A stretch of 64,000 bases of DNA from Thermofilaceae archaeon (GTDB lineage: Archaea; Thermoproteota; Thermoprotei; Thermofilales; Thermofilaceae), in assembly GCA_027027675.1 (NCBI GenBank), contig JALVKT010000092.1, positions 1 through 64,000 on the forward strand, given 5' to 3'. The translations under genes and the position numbers were made by a program. Below, piece by piece: positions 8,201 to 17,117 of the stretch; the stretch's first letter is position 1; each line of letters opens with the position of its first letter. A model generated the notes under the pieces. That model was given only the letters and a program-made list of their open reading frames with translations, searched no databases and had not been told where the DNA came from.

Positions 8201-8688
8201 TTTTGGCCCTCGTGAGTAGTGGCGGGAGCGGGAAAGCGTGCCGGTGCGGAGTGCTAGGGGGGACTTTTTCTCTGCTTCACGCGGGGCACAGGTTCTTTCT
8301 ATATGAGGCTTGGAGGCATAGTGAATGCTTAGTAGTTGGTGTGACAAGCGACGATTTTGTGAAGCGGCTGGGCAAGAAACATCCCGTGGAGCCTTATGAG
8401 GTTAGGGCGCTTAGTGTGCTTTCATATCTTTTGTCTTTGGGTGAGGGGAAATATGAGATTGTACCTTTAGAGGATCCGTATGGCCCGGCTGCCGAGAGGG
8501 ATGATATAGACTGCATTTTTGTTTCCGAAGAGACCTTTCCTGGAGCTGTGGAGATAAATCTTTTAAGAAGGATTCACGGCCTTAAGCCTCTTAGCGTTTA
8601 TGTTGTTGAACTTAAGAATATAGATGGAAAAAAATTGTCTTCCACGTTGTTATGGAGAAGATTTCTTCTCGCTAATGATGGCGGATAA
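8197..8688 (+). CDS. coaD: phosphopantetheine adenylyltransferase, archaeal type
   Basis: The protein has the nucleotidyltransferase motifs GGTFSLLHAGH (HxGH, about residues 21-31) and a C-terminal LSSTLLWRR that corresponds to the ISSTxxR signature. Archaeal members make dephospho-CoA from 4'-phosphopantetheine and ATP. The GTG start overlaps the preceding stop by four bases. The next step of the pathway, the GTP-dependent dephospho-CoA kinase, is encoded at 48638-49156. Confidence 0.88.
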   Translation: MILALVSSGGSGKACRCGVLGGTFSLLHAGHRFFLYEAWRHSECLVVGVTSDDFVKRLGKKHPVEPYEVRALSVLSYLLSLGEGKYEIVPLEDPYGPAAERDDIDCIFVSEETFPGAVEINLLRRIHGLKPLSVYVVELKNIDGKKLSSTLLWRRFLLANDGG

Positions 8689-8889
8689 CTTGTTTAACAT
8701 TATTTTTATCGAGGCTATTATTATAAGGCCCCATGTTCCATAGAGGCTAAGCCCTACTATGCTCCTGAGCAGGCTGCTGGGAATCACTGCTATAATGGCT
8801 TCAATTGATTTTATGATAAGTATCAGCGTTATCCATGTAAACAGTATAAGGGATGATATTGCGAGATATGCCCTGGCGAAGCGCATCAC
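8650..8889 (-). CDS. small membrane protein, unknown
   Basis: A 79-residue protein with two hydrophobic segments (LAISSLILFTWITLILIIK and LYGTWGLIIIASIKIML) and a charged tail. No family is recognised. Its start (GTG 8889 or ATG 8886) overlaps the stop of the glycosyltransferase gene upstream, and its end overlaps coaD by 39 bases on the other strand. The tight coupling suggests it belongs to the glycosyltransferase operon. Confidence 0.5.
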   Translation of the reverse strand: MMRFARAYLAISSLILFTWITLILIIKSIEAIIAVIPSSLLRSIVGLSLYGTWGLIIIASIKIMLNKLSAIISEKKSSP

Positions 8890-9923
8890 ACATACACCCT
8901 CATGAGGAGAGCTGTTATTACTGCAAGGATGGCTGGTACAAGTTCAAGAAGTATGTAGAAGTGGCTGAGCTCCTTTTCGTGTGCAGGTCCGCCGATGTAT
9001 AGGATGAATCTTGTTAGAGACCAGGGGGCGTTTGGATCGTGGCTTGCCATTAAGACACCGTCTTTAACCTCTATCGGTCTTCCCTTTACTTGCCTGTGTT
9101 CCTTGAACCCGCCGAATGACACGAGTACCATTATGCCGTTAATTAGGTGAGGGATTAGGAGCGTTAGCACTATGAACTCTATTTTCCCAACTACCGCTAA
9201 GGCTCCCAGAAAGCCCCCTAGAAATAGGCTTCCGCTGTCTCCATTGAAGACCTTGGAGGGATAGGCGTTAAAGGGGTAGTACGCCAGTAGGGTGGCGATT
9301 AGCATGAGAGAGGAAATGAAGAGGAGATCTGAAGAAAGGATAAGTGAGGAGGCTAGGAGTGCCGCTGCAGCTACTAGCATCATGCCGGGGGTGACGCCGT
9401 TATATATGTCTAGCATGTTTACCAGGTTCGCGGGGCCGGCTACGGCTAATGGGAGGATTGCCCAGTAGACTATTGTGAGCCGTATACGGCCGATTAACGG
9501 TATTACGGGTCGGCCGAGGGAAACTATTGTGGGGAAGAAAAAGTAGGCTGCAATTATCGGTATTATCGAGAGTATTGTGAGCAGGGTTTTTTCTTTACCA
9601 CCAAGTATCTTTATGTCGTCGTAAAGCCCTACGAGAAAACATATGAGTGCTGAGGCAATTATGGTGGTCATCTGCACGGTGATCGAGGCTTTGTGGTAAA
9701 CTAGAAGTGCGGCTAAATATGCGGCGAACATGGAAGCTGCAATTATAATGCCTCCTGAGTGCGCCACGATAGGCTTACCCGGCTTATGTGCGTCGCGACG
9801 GGTTATTCCCCGTTTTCTTAGAAAGGAAATAATGTGTGGTGCTGAAAGCCTTGCTACGAGGAACCCTACTATAGCTGCTGCAGCGCCCGCCGCTAAGGCG
9901 TTTAAAGTAAGCGTTTGAACCAC
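8886..9923 (-). CDS. UDP-GlcNAc-1-P:polyprenyl phosphate transferase (AglH/Alg7/MraY family)
   Basis: A 345-residue protein with about ten membrane helices and the GT4 family motifs: GLYDDIK (DD metal/substrate pair), NMLDIYNG, NGDSGSLFLGG and a late KEHR loop. The family transfers an amino-sugar phosphate to a polyprenyl or dolichyl phosphate on the cytoplasmic side, starting lipid-linked oligosaccharides for N-glycosylation. The GTG at 9923 follows the deoxyhypusine synthase stop by five bases and has a G-rich upstream site. The longer upstream frame is basic and unlike the family. Confidence 0.85.
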   Translation of the reverse strand: MVQTLTLNALAAGAAAAIVGFLVARLSAPHIISFLRKRGITRRDAHKPGKPIVAHSGGIIIAASMFAAYLAALLVYHKASITVQMTTIIASALICFLVGLYDDIKILGGKEKTLLTILSIIPIIAAYFFFPTIVSLGRPVIPLIGRIRLTIVYWAILPLAVAGPANLVNMLDIYNGVTPGMMLVAAAALLASSLILSSDLLFISSLMLIATLLAYYPFNAYPSKVFNGDSGSLFLGGFLGALAVVGKIEFIVLTLLIPHLINGIMVLVSFGGFKEHRQVKGRPIEVKDGVLMASHDPNAPWSLTRFILYIGGPAHEKELSHFYILLELVPAILAVITALLMRVYV

Positions 9924-9928
9924 CCCTG

Positions 9929-10933
9929 TTAGCCTATATAGCCTGTTTCTCGTGCAGCGTACGCTAGCACGTAAGGGAACGTTACTGTTAGGTCGCCTGG
10001 CACGGTTACATGGGCTGCTTGGGGCTTTATTTTTCCCCACGTAATGGCTTCTCTTGTTCTGGCGCCGCTAAGGCTGCCGTCCCACTCAGGCGCGGTTGTA
10101 TATGCGACCGCGTAGTCTAGTCCTCCGCGAAACTGTGCCCACCAAATTAGATGGTGCTTTGAGATGCCTCCCCCGAGCAGTATTCCCCCCACCTTTTCCT
10201 TTTCGAAGAAGAGGTCAGATATTCTTTGCATGTCAGCTACAACGTCGACAATTACTTCTTCGGGGTTTCTACTGCTCCTTAAAGTCTCGTTAAAAGTGTA
10301 GATTGCTGTGCCGAACGCTCCATCAATTATCCCGGGGCTAAATACTGGTACTTCTCTTCCTGCCGCGGCTGATAAGATCGAGTTTTCATCTTTGATCCTT
10401 ATTCCAGCGTTTTTAGCAAGCAGTGTGGGAGGAAACCTATAAGGCGCCTTTTCCTCTGCGGTCATTTCTTCTAGCATTTTATGTGTGAACTCCTCTATCG
10501 GGGGACCATAGTTTTCATAGGGTATCAGAATATTCCCCAGTCTATGTATTTCCAGTTCTTTTAGCATAGTATCATCCAACTCAAAGTCCCCTATGTAGTA
10601 CTTCTTTCCAAGACCCCGCGCAATGTCATGGTCAAATGTACCACCCGTGGTTATCACGGCGTCTACGATGCCGTATTTTATCGCGTCGGAAAGTATTCCC
10701 CTCATGCCCGTGGCCACTAAATTTGCCGGAAAACTCGTCACTATCAGAGCGTCTCTCGACAGCATTTCAACTAATATATCTGCGGATCTCACCAGATACC
10801 TCGCAGTAAACCCCCCCATTTTCCTGAGATTATCTATATATTTGGAGGAGAAATCTGCGATTTCCACCAAATGGATGTCGGCGACAGGCATGGAGAGTAT
10901 TTTTTCCCTAAGTTTCTCGCTATCCTTCTCCAT
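9929..10933 (-). CDS. dhs: deoxyhypusine synthase
   Basis: The protein has the DHS NAD-binding and spermidine-site signatures: TTGGTFDHDIAR, a DGAFG loop and the catalytic lysine in GGGISKHH (about Lys259). It transfers aminobutyl from spermidine to a lysine of aIF5A. The open frame runs to 11029, but family N termini begin about ten residues before PVADI, so ATG 10933 (or 10951) is preferred. TATA-like CTTAAAAAC lies about 37 bases before 10933. Confidence 0.92.
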   Translation of the reverse strand: MEKDSEKLREKILSMPVADIHLVEIADFSSKYIDNLRKMGGFTARYLVRSADILVEMLSRDALIVTSFPANLVATGMRGILSDAIKYGIVDAVITTGGTFDHDIARGLGKKYYIGDFELDDTMLKELEIHRLGNILIPYENYGPPIEEFTHKMLEEMTAEEKAPYRFPPTLLAKNAGIRIKDENSILSAAAGREVPVFSPGIIDGAFGTAIYTFNETLRSSRNPEEVIVDVVADMQRISDLFFEKEKVGGILLGGGISKHHLIWWAQFRGGLDYAVAYTTAPEWDGSLSGARTREAITWGKIKPQAAHVTVPGDLTVTFPYVLAYAARETGYIG

Positions 10934-11044
10934 AATCTTTCGCCCTATCATGGGTGGCACTGCTGTTTTTAAGCTATACCAGAGCCTCGAGTTATTATCC
11001 GTCCGAACGAATAGCACATAAGCTGCCATCGAGAATTATAAAAT

Positions 11045-11302
11045 ATGAGCGAGAAAAAAGCCGCAATTTTCGTTCTTGTTAATTGTGAAATTGGTAAAGA
11101 AAGAGAGATCCTAGAAAAACTAAAAGAGGTTCCTGAAGTATCAGAGGCTTATCTTCTCTACGGAGTATATGACCTCATAATCAAAATAGAGGGTGAGAGC
11201 AACGATATGCTCCGCGAAGTCATGCTTTCAAAAATCCGTAAGATTGAAGGCATTAAGAGTACGCTCACAATGGTTGTAGTGGAAGGTTTTAGTAGAAAAT
11301 AA
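11045..11302 (+). CDS. stand-alone Lrp/AsnC effector (RAM) domain protein
   Basis: The 85-residue protein is a single RAM ferredoxin-like domain (FVLVNCEIGKEREILEKL ... YGVYDLIIKIEG) with no DNA-binding helix-turn-helix. In other archaea such proteins bind amino acids and oligomerise, possibly with full-length Lrp proteins. Two full Lrp-like regulators are present at 15317-15781 and 34212-34682. The gene is divergent from deoxyhypusine synthase. Confidence 0.85.
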   Translation: MSEKKAAIFVLVNCEIGKEREILEKLKEVPEVSEAYLLYGVYDLIIKIEGESNDMLREVMLSKIRKIEGIKSTLTMVVVEGFSRK

Positions 11303-11384
11303 TAAATGTTTTTCGTACATCGACGACCCCCCTCCACGACCGTCTCTACATTTTATCTTGCCAGCTAGTTATTATCATGGTGCC

Positions 11385-12242
11385 ATGAAATGCGAGGAAT
11401 GTGGAGGAAACGTTGTCCTAACACCGGAAGGCGAGTACGTATGTGAAAAATGCGGCCTGGTACAGCGAGATCTCATAAGTTATTCTGCCTTTGAAGAATC
11501 AAAGTATAGAGAGAAGGGCGAGTACATAGGGACATACCTATTTGTATTCGACGCGAAAGACAAGTCCTCTATTGACAATGTTAGAAAAATGGTTAAAAGA
11601 AATACATATATAACATTTTCTTCAAAGATGCTGGCTAAAAGGAAGGCAGAAAAATTGCTGCAAAAAATATCATACTATATAGTTATAAAAGAGCCGGAAA
11701 TGAAGTCAATTATAAAAAAATATGAAAAACTCATTGATGCCTGGAGGAAAGAAAGCAAAACCGGTAGCAGGCCAATATCTAATGGACTTTTAGCGGCGCT
11801 TATATATGCTGAGCTGCGCGGCCAGGGAAGATTTATGTCTACGAAAGACGTTGTAAATGCCTTTATAAAGGCTGGGAAACGAATTTCTGAAAGCCAAATG
11901 TTATATGGATTATATTTTCTTAGAAAACATGGATATATGAACACTATGCGCAAAGAAACCGCTATAAAATACATTCATTCCTTAATGATAAAGGCGGGAC
12001 TTACACCAAAAGAGGTAAAAGAAGCTGAGAACTTTATCCAACAACTGCTTGAACAATGCAGAAAAATAAGTGGCAGAAGAAAAAGATCTCTATACGCAGC
12101 TATAGCCTATCTTGCAGCAAACAAGAAGCGAAGAATATCCTATAGAGAATTCAGCAGAAAAACAGGTGTGCCCCTGTCTACTCTACGAGAAAACGTTGTA
12201 AAGATAAAAACACTTAACGTTGTGGAAGTCTCAGCCTATTAA
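11385..12242 (+). CDS. divergent TFB (TFIIB)-like protein
   Basis: The 285-residue protein has an N-terminal zinc ribbon (Cys3, Cys6, Cys20, Cys23) and two helical repeats that look cyclin-like (SNGLLAALIYAELRGQG ... RSLYAAIAYLAANKKR), with a helix-turn-helix-like end (YREFSRKTGVPLSTLREN). The region between ribbon and core lacks the usual B-reader and linker pattern. It may be an alternative or inactive general transcription factor. TATA-like ATTTTATC lies 32 bases before ATG 11385. A more standard TFB is at 28217-29086. Convergent with eL37 (29-base overlap). Confidence 0.75.
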   Translation: MKCEECGGNVVLTPEGEYVCEKCGLVQRDLISYSAFEESKYREKGEYIGTYLFVFDAKDKSSIDNVRKMVKRNTYITFSSKMLAKRKAEKLLQKISYYIVIKEPEMKSIIKKYEKLIDAWRKESKTGSRPISNGLLAALIYAELRGQGRFMSTKDVVNAFIKAGKRISESQMLYGLYFLRKHGYMNTMRKETAIKYIHSLMIKAGLTPKEVKEAENFIQQLLEQCRKISGRRKRSLYAAIAYLAANKKRRISYREFSRKTGVPLSTLRENVVKIKTLNVVEVSAY

Positions 12243-12408
12243 CCTTCTTGTTCTGCCACGAGTAACGCCGTATCTTCTTCGACCGTCCGAACCCGCATGC
12301 TGAGCAATAACCCTTTCTTACATTAAAGCTGTGACGACCACATCTCCTACATCTAATATGCGTCTTTTTCCTACCCTTCTTTCCAAAAGAAGTGGTCCCC
12401 TTAACCAT
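12214..12408 (-). CDS. rpl37e: 50S ribosomal protein eL37
   Basis: The 64-residue basic protein has the L37e zinc finger CRRCGRHSFNVRKGYCSACG and the N-terminal KGTTSFGKKGRKKTH. Its length is typical. It lies 11 bases after the LSm gene, an arrangement common in archaea, so the two are one transcript. Confidence 0.95.
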   Translation of the reverse strand: MVKGTTSFGKKGRKKTHIRCRRCGRHSFNVRKGYCSACGFGRSKKIRRYSWQNKKVNRLRLPQR

Positions 12409-12419
12409 TCGTTCTCACC

Positions 12420-12641
12420 TCACAGTACAGGACTTACAAGAACCACGTTATCTCCACGCAAGATAACAGTTCCAAGCTGCCTCGTTTTATTATCTCTAAT
12501 CTCCTCCGCATCCTCTAGAACTAGGTTTAAATGCTGGTCATAGCTAAAGAGGATTCCTCTAAGCTCCCGCCCACCCTTTAATCTTACAAGCACCGTGCTC
12601 CCCAAAGACTTTGAAAGTAGCTCCGCGGTACCCGACGGCAT
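12420..12641 (-). CDS. LSm/Sm-like archaeal RNA-binding protein
   Basis: The 73-residue protein carries both Sm motifs: Sm1 (LKGGRELRGILFSYDQHLNLVLEDAEE) and Sm2 (LGTVILRGDNVVLVSP). Archaeal LSm proteins form heptameric rings that bind U-rich RNA. It is followed by eL37 in the same operon. Confidence 0.93.
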   Translation of the reverse strand: MPSGTAELLSKSLGSTVLVRLKGGRELRGILFSYDQHLNLVLEDAEEIRDNKTRQLGTVILRGDNVVLVSPVL

Positions 12642-12789
12642 ATCTTCACCACCACTTATACGCAGGCTGACTTAACAGTCCCCTAAGATAAGGCTTTTGC
12701 CCGTGGAGGCAGCTATCAATTTTTTATTTTATCAAATTATTTGTATAATACAATAAATTTAAAATTTAAGAGTATTATGTTGCATCGCT

Positions 12790-12813
12790 CTCCACGCTTT
12801 ATTCTCCGTGGAG
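12790..12813 (+). promoter_or_regulatory. hairpin upstream of the thioredoxin-like gene
   Basis: CTCCACG (12790-12796) and CGTGGAG (12807-12813) form a perfect 7-bp stem with a 10-base loop, in an otherwise AT-rich leader about 50 bases before the start at 12863. It may be an operator or leader hairpin. No other element was found in 12642-12853 apart from A/T runs. Confidence 0.3.
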
Positions 12814-12862
12814 CGTTGAAAGAGATAAAAACAACCAGTTTTTCTCTTCTTTCGTGGTCTCT

Positions 12863-13198
12863 ATGGGACTTATAGACGTTACAGGTGAAGAAGCGCGTAG
12901 TTATATAGAAGAAAAACCCATAGTTGTGCTCGATTTTTGGGCTGAATGGTGCATACCCTGTAAGGCCATAGATGAGTCGCTTAAAAGGCTCAGCAACATC
13001 CTAAGTACACCTAAGATAGCTTTTCTCCGAGTCAATGTAGAGGAAGAACCCGAGTTCGCGGCAGAATATGCGGTGCTTAACCTTCCCACAGTAATCGTAC
13101 TTTTTAGAGGAGAAGAATATAGGAGGATAACCGGCAGCATCTCGGGTTTCGACGTAAAAATGTATAAGATCCTGAGAGAGTTACTAGAAAAACTCTGA
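12863..13198 (+). CDS. thioredoxin-like protein
   Basis: The 111-residue protein has the thioredoxin active site WCIPC (Cys30 and Cys33) and the cis-proline segment NLPTVIVLFRG. It would exchange disulfides in the cytoplasm; there is no signal peptide. A GTG three codons upstream (12854) is an alternative start. It is convergent with a small membrane protein gene. Confidence 0.88.
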   Translation: MGLIDVTGEEARSYIEEKPIVVLDFWAEWCIPCKAIDESLKRLSNILSTPKIAFLRVNVEEEPEFAAEYAVLNLPTVIVLFRGEEYRRITGSISGFDVKMYKILRELLEKL

Positions 13199-13204
13199 GC
13201 ATTT

Positions 13205-13456
13205 TTAGAGCTTCTTTATTAGAGTAATAACTAACGTTACCACGAACACGATCGCCGTCAATGTGTAGTCATGAAGCAAAAACCATGTAATCGCAGCCAA
13301 TATTATCGCCGGCAACGCTAGCAAAAGAGCTTTGAAGACAAGGTACATTATAAGAACTGCCACCGCCACTATCACGGCCAGCACAACTATATCAATGCCT
13401 GAAAAGGCGAGATGCCTAACAACCAGCCCCTGCAGTAAATAGCCTCCACTCCACAT
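13205..13456 (-). CDS. small membrane protein, unknown
   Basis: An 83-residue, almost entirely hydrophobic protein with three likely membrane helices, ending in LIKKL. No family is recognised. The start ATG 13456 lies 28 bases from the TATA box it shares with the divergent XPD gene. Confidence 0.55.
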   Translation of the reverse strand: MWSGGYLLQGLVVRHLAFSGIDIVVLAVIVAVAVLIMYLVFKALLLALPAIILAAITWFLLHDYTLTAIVFVVTLVITLIKKL

Positions 13457-13480
13457 ATCAAAATATAACCTCCCATGCCC

Positions 13481-13488
13481 ATATAAAA
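13481..13488. promoter_or_regulatory. TATA box shared by XPD and a divergent membrane gene
   Basis: ATATAAAA is centred 29 bases from ATG 13514 on the plus strand and 28 bases from ATG 13456 on the minus strand. No second TATA-like element fits either gene as well. Confidence 0.5.
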
Positions 13489-13513
13489 GGCAAAGCGCAT
13501 CTACCTAAGAGAC

Positions 13514-15331
13514 ATGGTGTTCATTGCCGATCGAAAGCTGCTTGAAAAATACTTTCCATACAATAAGTGGCGCGAAGGACAATATGAACTAGCCCAGCAA
13601 GTACTGAAATCAATAAATGACAACGAGATACTACTCGCCGCATACCCTATAGGGTACGGAAAAACTGCAGCGGCACTTGCCGGCGCGCTAGCCTCAAACG
13701 CAGAAAAAATACTTTACCTTGTTAGAACAAAAACTCAGTTCCAAGCGCCGCTCCGCGAAATAAGACTTCTCCACAAGAAACACGGAAAAACCGTAAAAAC
13801 AACAGTTCTTAGAAGCCGCCAAGACTACTGCGCCTTAAAGTTCTCTAAAAAAGTCGACTACAACGAGTTCACAATAATATGCTCTAAGCTACGCAGCGAG
13901 GGAGTATGTCCCTACTCTGTCATCTACGAACCATTAATTCTTCCACCAGAAATAGAGGTTATAGACATAGCCTCCGCAAGAAAGATTTCACGGAAACACG
14001 AAGTATGCCCGTATGAAGTAGCATTAAACTCTCTCAATAATTCTAGGCTAATCATACTGCCATACGTCTACGTTTTCTCTCCCTCACTCAGAAGAAATGT
14101 GCTACAAAAATACGGTGTTCAGCTTGAAAACAGTGTCCTCATAATTGATGAAGCACACAACCTTCCGGAGACAATCTCAGGCCTATGGAGCGCTAACCTC
14201 ACGCTCTCAACTATCAATGAAATTAAACGTGAGATAAGAAGTGTTGAGCAAAAAATAGGTTCAACAAATATAATAGGAAGGCTTTCAATGCTTTCATCTC
14301 TACTTAGAAAAAACATTCAAGCGGAAACAGAGATAGATGCGGAGACTATTTATTCAATACTACCCTCGAAGGAAGAAATACTAAAAATAGCCTCACTGGT
14401 AGAACAAAAATCCCCCTATTATGTAAGCAAGACACGCATACTTGCAGAGATAATCGACAAAATGGAGACAAATAGAGAAAGCCTCCTCGTTACACTAAAG
14501 CCTCTAGGCGGAGAAAACGTTCTCACAATAACACTCTACGATCCATCAAAGATGGCAGCTCAGGTCTTCTCCGAAGTAAGATCGGCAATCCTACTTTCAG
14601 CAACAATGCCTCCCAAAGAGTACATGAAGGAAATGCTAGGCCTCTCACCCAGAAAAATTAGAGAAATCGTTTACCCCTATACATGGAGTAAAAATGCTGA
14701 AATACATGTTGTAAAAGGGTTAACCTCACAGTTTTCGGAGAGAACAGAGAAAATGTATAGGAGATACGCTGCCCTGATACACATTTTAGCGGGAGGAGAA
14801 GGAGTTACATTGGTGATAGCCCCATCATATAACTTTCTGTATTCCATCTTCAAGTACATACGGTTAAAGCCCGTAATTTTAGAGAAAAGAACTACAAGCA
14901 TAGAGGAAATAGAGGAGAAGACGCTTACACTGCTAAAAGATCACGGCCGCGCAGTTATAATGGCAGCTGCCTGGGGAAAACTTGTTGAAGGGGTAGAATT
15001 AGTGAGAAACGGAAAAAGCCTTATATCAACGATAATAATGGCTGGAATACCTATACCGGAGCCAACCCTGCGGAACAGAAAAATGCTCGAAAAACTTGCC
15101 GTCAAGCTAGGGTCGCGTCAGAAGGCATGGAACCTAGTTTATGCGATGCCAGCGGCGTACAAAATAGTCCAGGCCATAGGGAGGGGTATCCGCTCGCAAA
15201 ACGATAGGGTCTCCGTTTATATCTTGGATGAGAGGGGAGAAGACCTTCTATCAGACTATCTGGTAAAATACGGTTTTACGCCAAAGATCACTTCATTAGC
15301 CGCCCTTCTTAAAAACCTAGGTTATGCGTAA
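13514..15331 (+). CDS. xpd: XPD/Rad3-family DNA helicase
   Basis: The 605-residue SF2 helicase has Walker A GYGKT (47-51), four cysteines for the 4Fe-4S cluster (Cys106, Cys123, Cys132, Cys165), motif II IIDEAHN and motif VI AIGRGIRS. Archaeal XPD unwinds DNA 5' to 3' and is linked to repair. Its length suits archaeal XPD. The mRNA is probably leaderless. It ends 15 bases inside the convergent Lrp gene. Confidence 0.93.
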   Translation: MVFIADRKLLEKYFPYNKWREGQYELAQQVLKSINDNEILLAAYPIGYGKTAAALAGALASNAEKILYLVRTKTQFQAPLREIRLLHKKHGKTVKTTVLRSRQDYCALKFSKKVDYNEFTIICSKLRSEGVCPYSVIYEPLILPPEIEVIDIASARKISRKHEVCPYEVALNSLNNSRLIILPYVYVFSPSLRRNVLQKYGVQLENSVLIIDEAHNLPETISGLWSANLTLSTINEIKREIRSVEQKIGSTNIIGRLSMLSSLLRKNIQAETEIDAETIYSILPSKEEILKIASLVEQKSPYYVSKTRILAEIIDKMETNRESLLVTLKPLGGENVLTITLYDPSKMAAQVFSEVRSAILLSATMPPKEYMKEMLGLSPRKIREIVYPYTWSKNAEIHVVKGLTSQFSERTEKMYRRYAALIHILAGGEGVTLVIAPSYNFLYSIFKYIRLKPVILEKRTTSIEEIEEKTLTLLKDHGRAVIMAAAWGKLVEGVELVRNGKSLISTIIMAGIPIPEPTLRNRKMLEKLAVKLGSRQKAWNLVYAMPAAYKIVQAIGRGIRSQNDRVSVYILDERGEDLLSDYLVKYGFTPKITSLAALLKNLGYA

Positions 15332-15781
15332 CCTAGTCTCTTCCTTTACAGTTCTGAGAACAAACATTGTTTTCGTGCCCTCGATGCCATTGATACTGCC
15401 TATCTCGTCTATTATCCTAGCTAATTCTTCCCTACTCCCTACGCGTATTTTTAAAATAGCATAGTATTCGCCCGTAACATCATATATTTCATATACGTCG
15501 GGTAGCTCTGCAAGCCTTTTTAGGACAGCCTCATACTTCTGAGGGGAAGCTGTAATAGCAACTATAGCCGTAATCCCCCGTCCCACCTTCTCGGGGTCAA
15601 CAATTGCCTGAAACCTTTTAATGACGCCCGACTGTAGCATCTTTTTTATTCTCAGGTGGACCGTTGCCTCGGAAATGCCGAGAGCCTCTGCAATCCTAGA
15701 ATAGGGCGTTTTAGCGTTATCCTGCAAAAACTCTAAAATCTTCTTATCTATATAGTCTAGAGAAGCTTTTCCCGAAGCCAT
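15317..15781 (-). CDS. Lrp/AsnC-family transcription regulator
   Basis: The 154-residue protein has an N-terminal winged helix (YSRIAEALGISEATVHLRIKK) and a C-terminal RAM domain (VYEIYDVTGEYYAILKIRV). Such regulators bind promoter DNA in response to amino acids. Convergent with XPD. The upstream region is very AT-rich. Confidence 0.92.
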   Translation of the reverse strand: MASGKASLDYIDKKILEFLQDNAKTPYSRIAEALGISEATVHLRIKKMLQSGVIKRFQAIVDPEKVGRGITAIVAITASPQKYEAVLKRLAELPDVYEIYDVTGEYYAILKIRVGSREELARIIDEIGSINGIEGTKTMFVLRTVKEETRLRIT

Positions 15782-15853
15782 GCTTGATCATGATATCTTC
15801 CAACCCTTAAATATTAAAAATTTTTTGAGATAAAGACGAGACTTATTAAAAAA

Positions 15854-16519
15854 TTAAAACTCTAGTTTCTCCCCCGGTCTTAAAACTACTACGTGGGTTC
15901 CAGGGGAATACTTCCTAACATATTCCCTGAATTTATCGGGGCTCCCATACAGCACGGGAAACGTGCCATAATGCATGGGAACAGCCACCCGAGGCTTAAA
16001 CGTCGACACGAACAGCGCGGCTTGTTCGGGATCCATTGTAAAGTGGCCCCCTATAGGGACAAGCGCGTAGTCTATCTTATATAGACGGCCGTAAAGCTCC
16101 ATCCCCGAGAAAAGCCCGGTGTCGCCGGCGTGATATATCACAGCCTCACGTCCCAGTATGATGACTCCCGTGGGGACGCCTATCTCACTGGAATGCGCGG
16201 CGGGGGTAAAGAGGATTTTTACACCATCCACGTCAGCCGGGCCGCCTATGTTCATGCCAACAGCTTTAAGACCCTTCTTCTCATAGTAGGAGGCGATTTC
16301 GTATACCGCCACTATTTTAGCACCGGTTTTCTTAGCAATCTCTTCGGCATCACCCGCGTGGTCGCCGTGAAAATGAGTTACAACAATGATGTCAGCTCTA
16401 TCCACATCTGAAACCTTAAGGGGGGAGTCAGGGTTCCCCAGCCAAGGGTCAATGTATATTCTTTTCCCGTCAACCTCTACTTCAAAGGCTGAGTGGCCCA
16501 GAAACCTAATGTACCCCAT
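15854..16519 (-). CDS. UPF0173-type metallo-beta-lactamase-fold hydrolase
   Basis: The 221-residue protein has the metallo-beta-lactamase motif THFHGDHAGD plus downstream HSS, HAGDTG and PMHYGTFP metal ligands, in the order seen in the UPF0173 family of metal-dependent hydrolases. The substrate is unknown. A Shine-Dalgarno GGTGAG before ATG 16519 supports this start over TTG 16534. Confidence 0.88.
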   Translation of the reverse strand: MGYIRFLGHSAFEVEVDGKRIYIDPWLGNPDSPLKVSDVDRADIIVVTHFHGDHAGDAEEIAKKTGAKIVAVYEIASYYEKKGLKAVGMNIGGPADVDGVKILFTPAAHSSEIGVPTGVIILGREAVIYHAGDTGLFSGMELYGRLYKIDYALVPIGGHFTMDPEQAALFVSTFKPRVAVPMHYGTFPVLYGSPDKFREYVRKYSPGTHVVVLRPGEKLEF

Positions 16520-16616
16520 TTTCTCACCATACAACTTAGGCCAAACCCAGGGATAATCCTTTTGTGCACGGGGAATTCACTATAATTACACGTGCCTTAG
16601 AATAGAGGGAGTTTCT

Positions 16617-17117
16617 ATGAAGATACTTTGGGCCCCCTGGAGGATGAAGTATATCGAGGAAGCGCAAAAAGGAGGATCAGAATGCTTCATATGTAAAGCG
16701 TACAGAAGCGAGAGCCCCGAGGAGAGTCTCGTGCTCTACAGAGACGAGAACGTTATAATTCTAATGAACAAGTACCCCTACAATACAGGCCACCTCCTAG
16801 TAGCCCCGAGAAGGCATGTGCCATCCTACGAAGAGCTCACAGAGGAAGAACTCTGCGCATTAAATATGGCCGTAAAAAAGTCGCTCAGGCTTTTACGTGA
16901 AGTACTAAAACCCGACGGCTTCAATATAGGCGTTAACCTGGGACGTGTAGCAGGCGCAGGCTTAGAAGATCATCTGCACATACACGTCGTTCCACGGTGG
17001 AACGGAGATACGAACTTCATGCCAGTAATAGCTGAAACAAAAGTTCTTCCAGAGGCCCTAGAAGACACTTATAAAAAACTCTTAAAAAAGGCGTCACTGC
17101 TACGCGAAAATCCCTAG
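16617..17117 (+). CDS. HIT-family nucleotide hydrolase/transferase
   Basis: The 166-residue protein has the histidine triad HLHIHVVPRW and a CFIC zinc pair near residue 25, as in Ap4A-phosphorylase-like HIT proteins. It would act on dinucleoside polyphosphates or adenylated molecules. Convergent with aIF2-gamma (4-base overlap). Confidence 0.9.
   Translation: MKILWAPWRMKYIEEAQKGGSECFICKAYRSESPEESLVLYRDENVIILMNKYPYNTGHLLVAPRRHVPSYEELTEEELCALNMAVKKSLRLLREVLKPDGFNIGVNLGRVAGAGLEDHLHIHVVPRWNGDTNFMPVIAETKVLPEALEDTYKKLLKKASLLRENP

Noticed and set aside
7766..8347. 193-codon minus-strand frame opposite hsp20 and coaD
   Set aside because: Both plus-strand genes have clear family motifs; the opposite frame has none.
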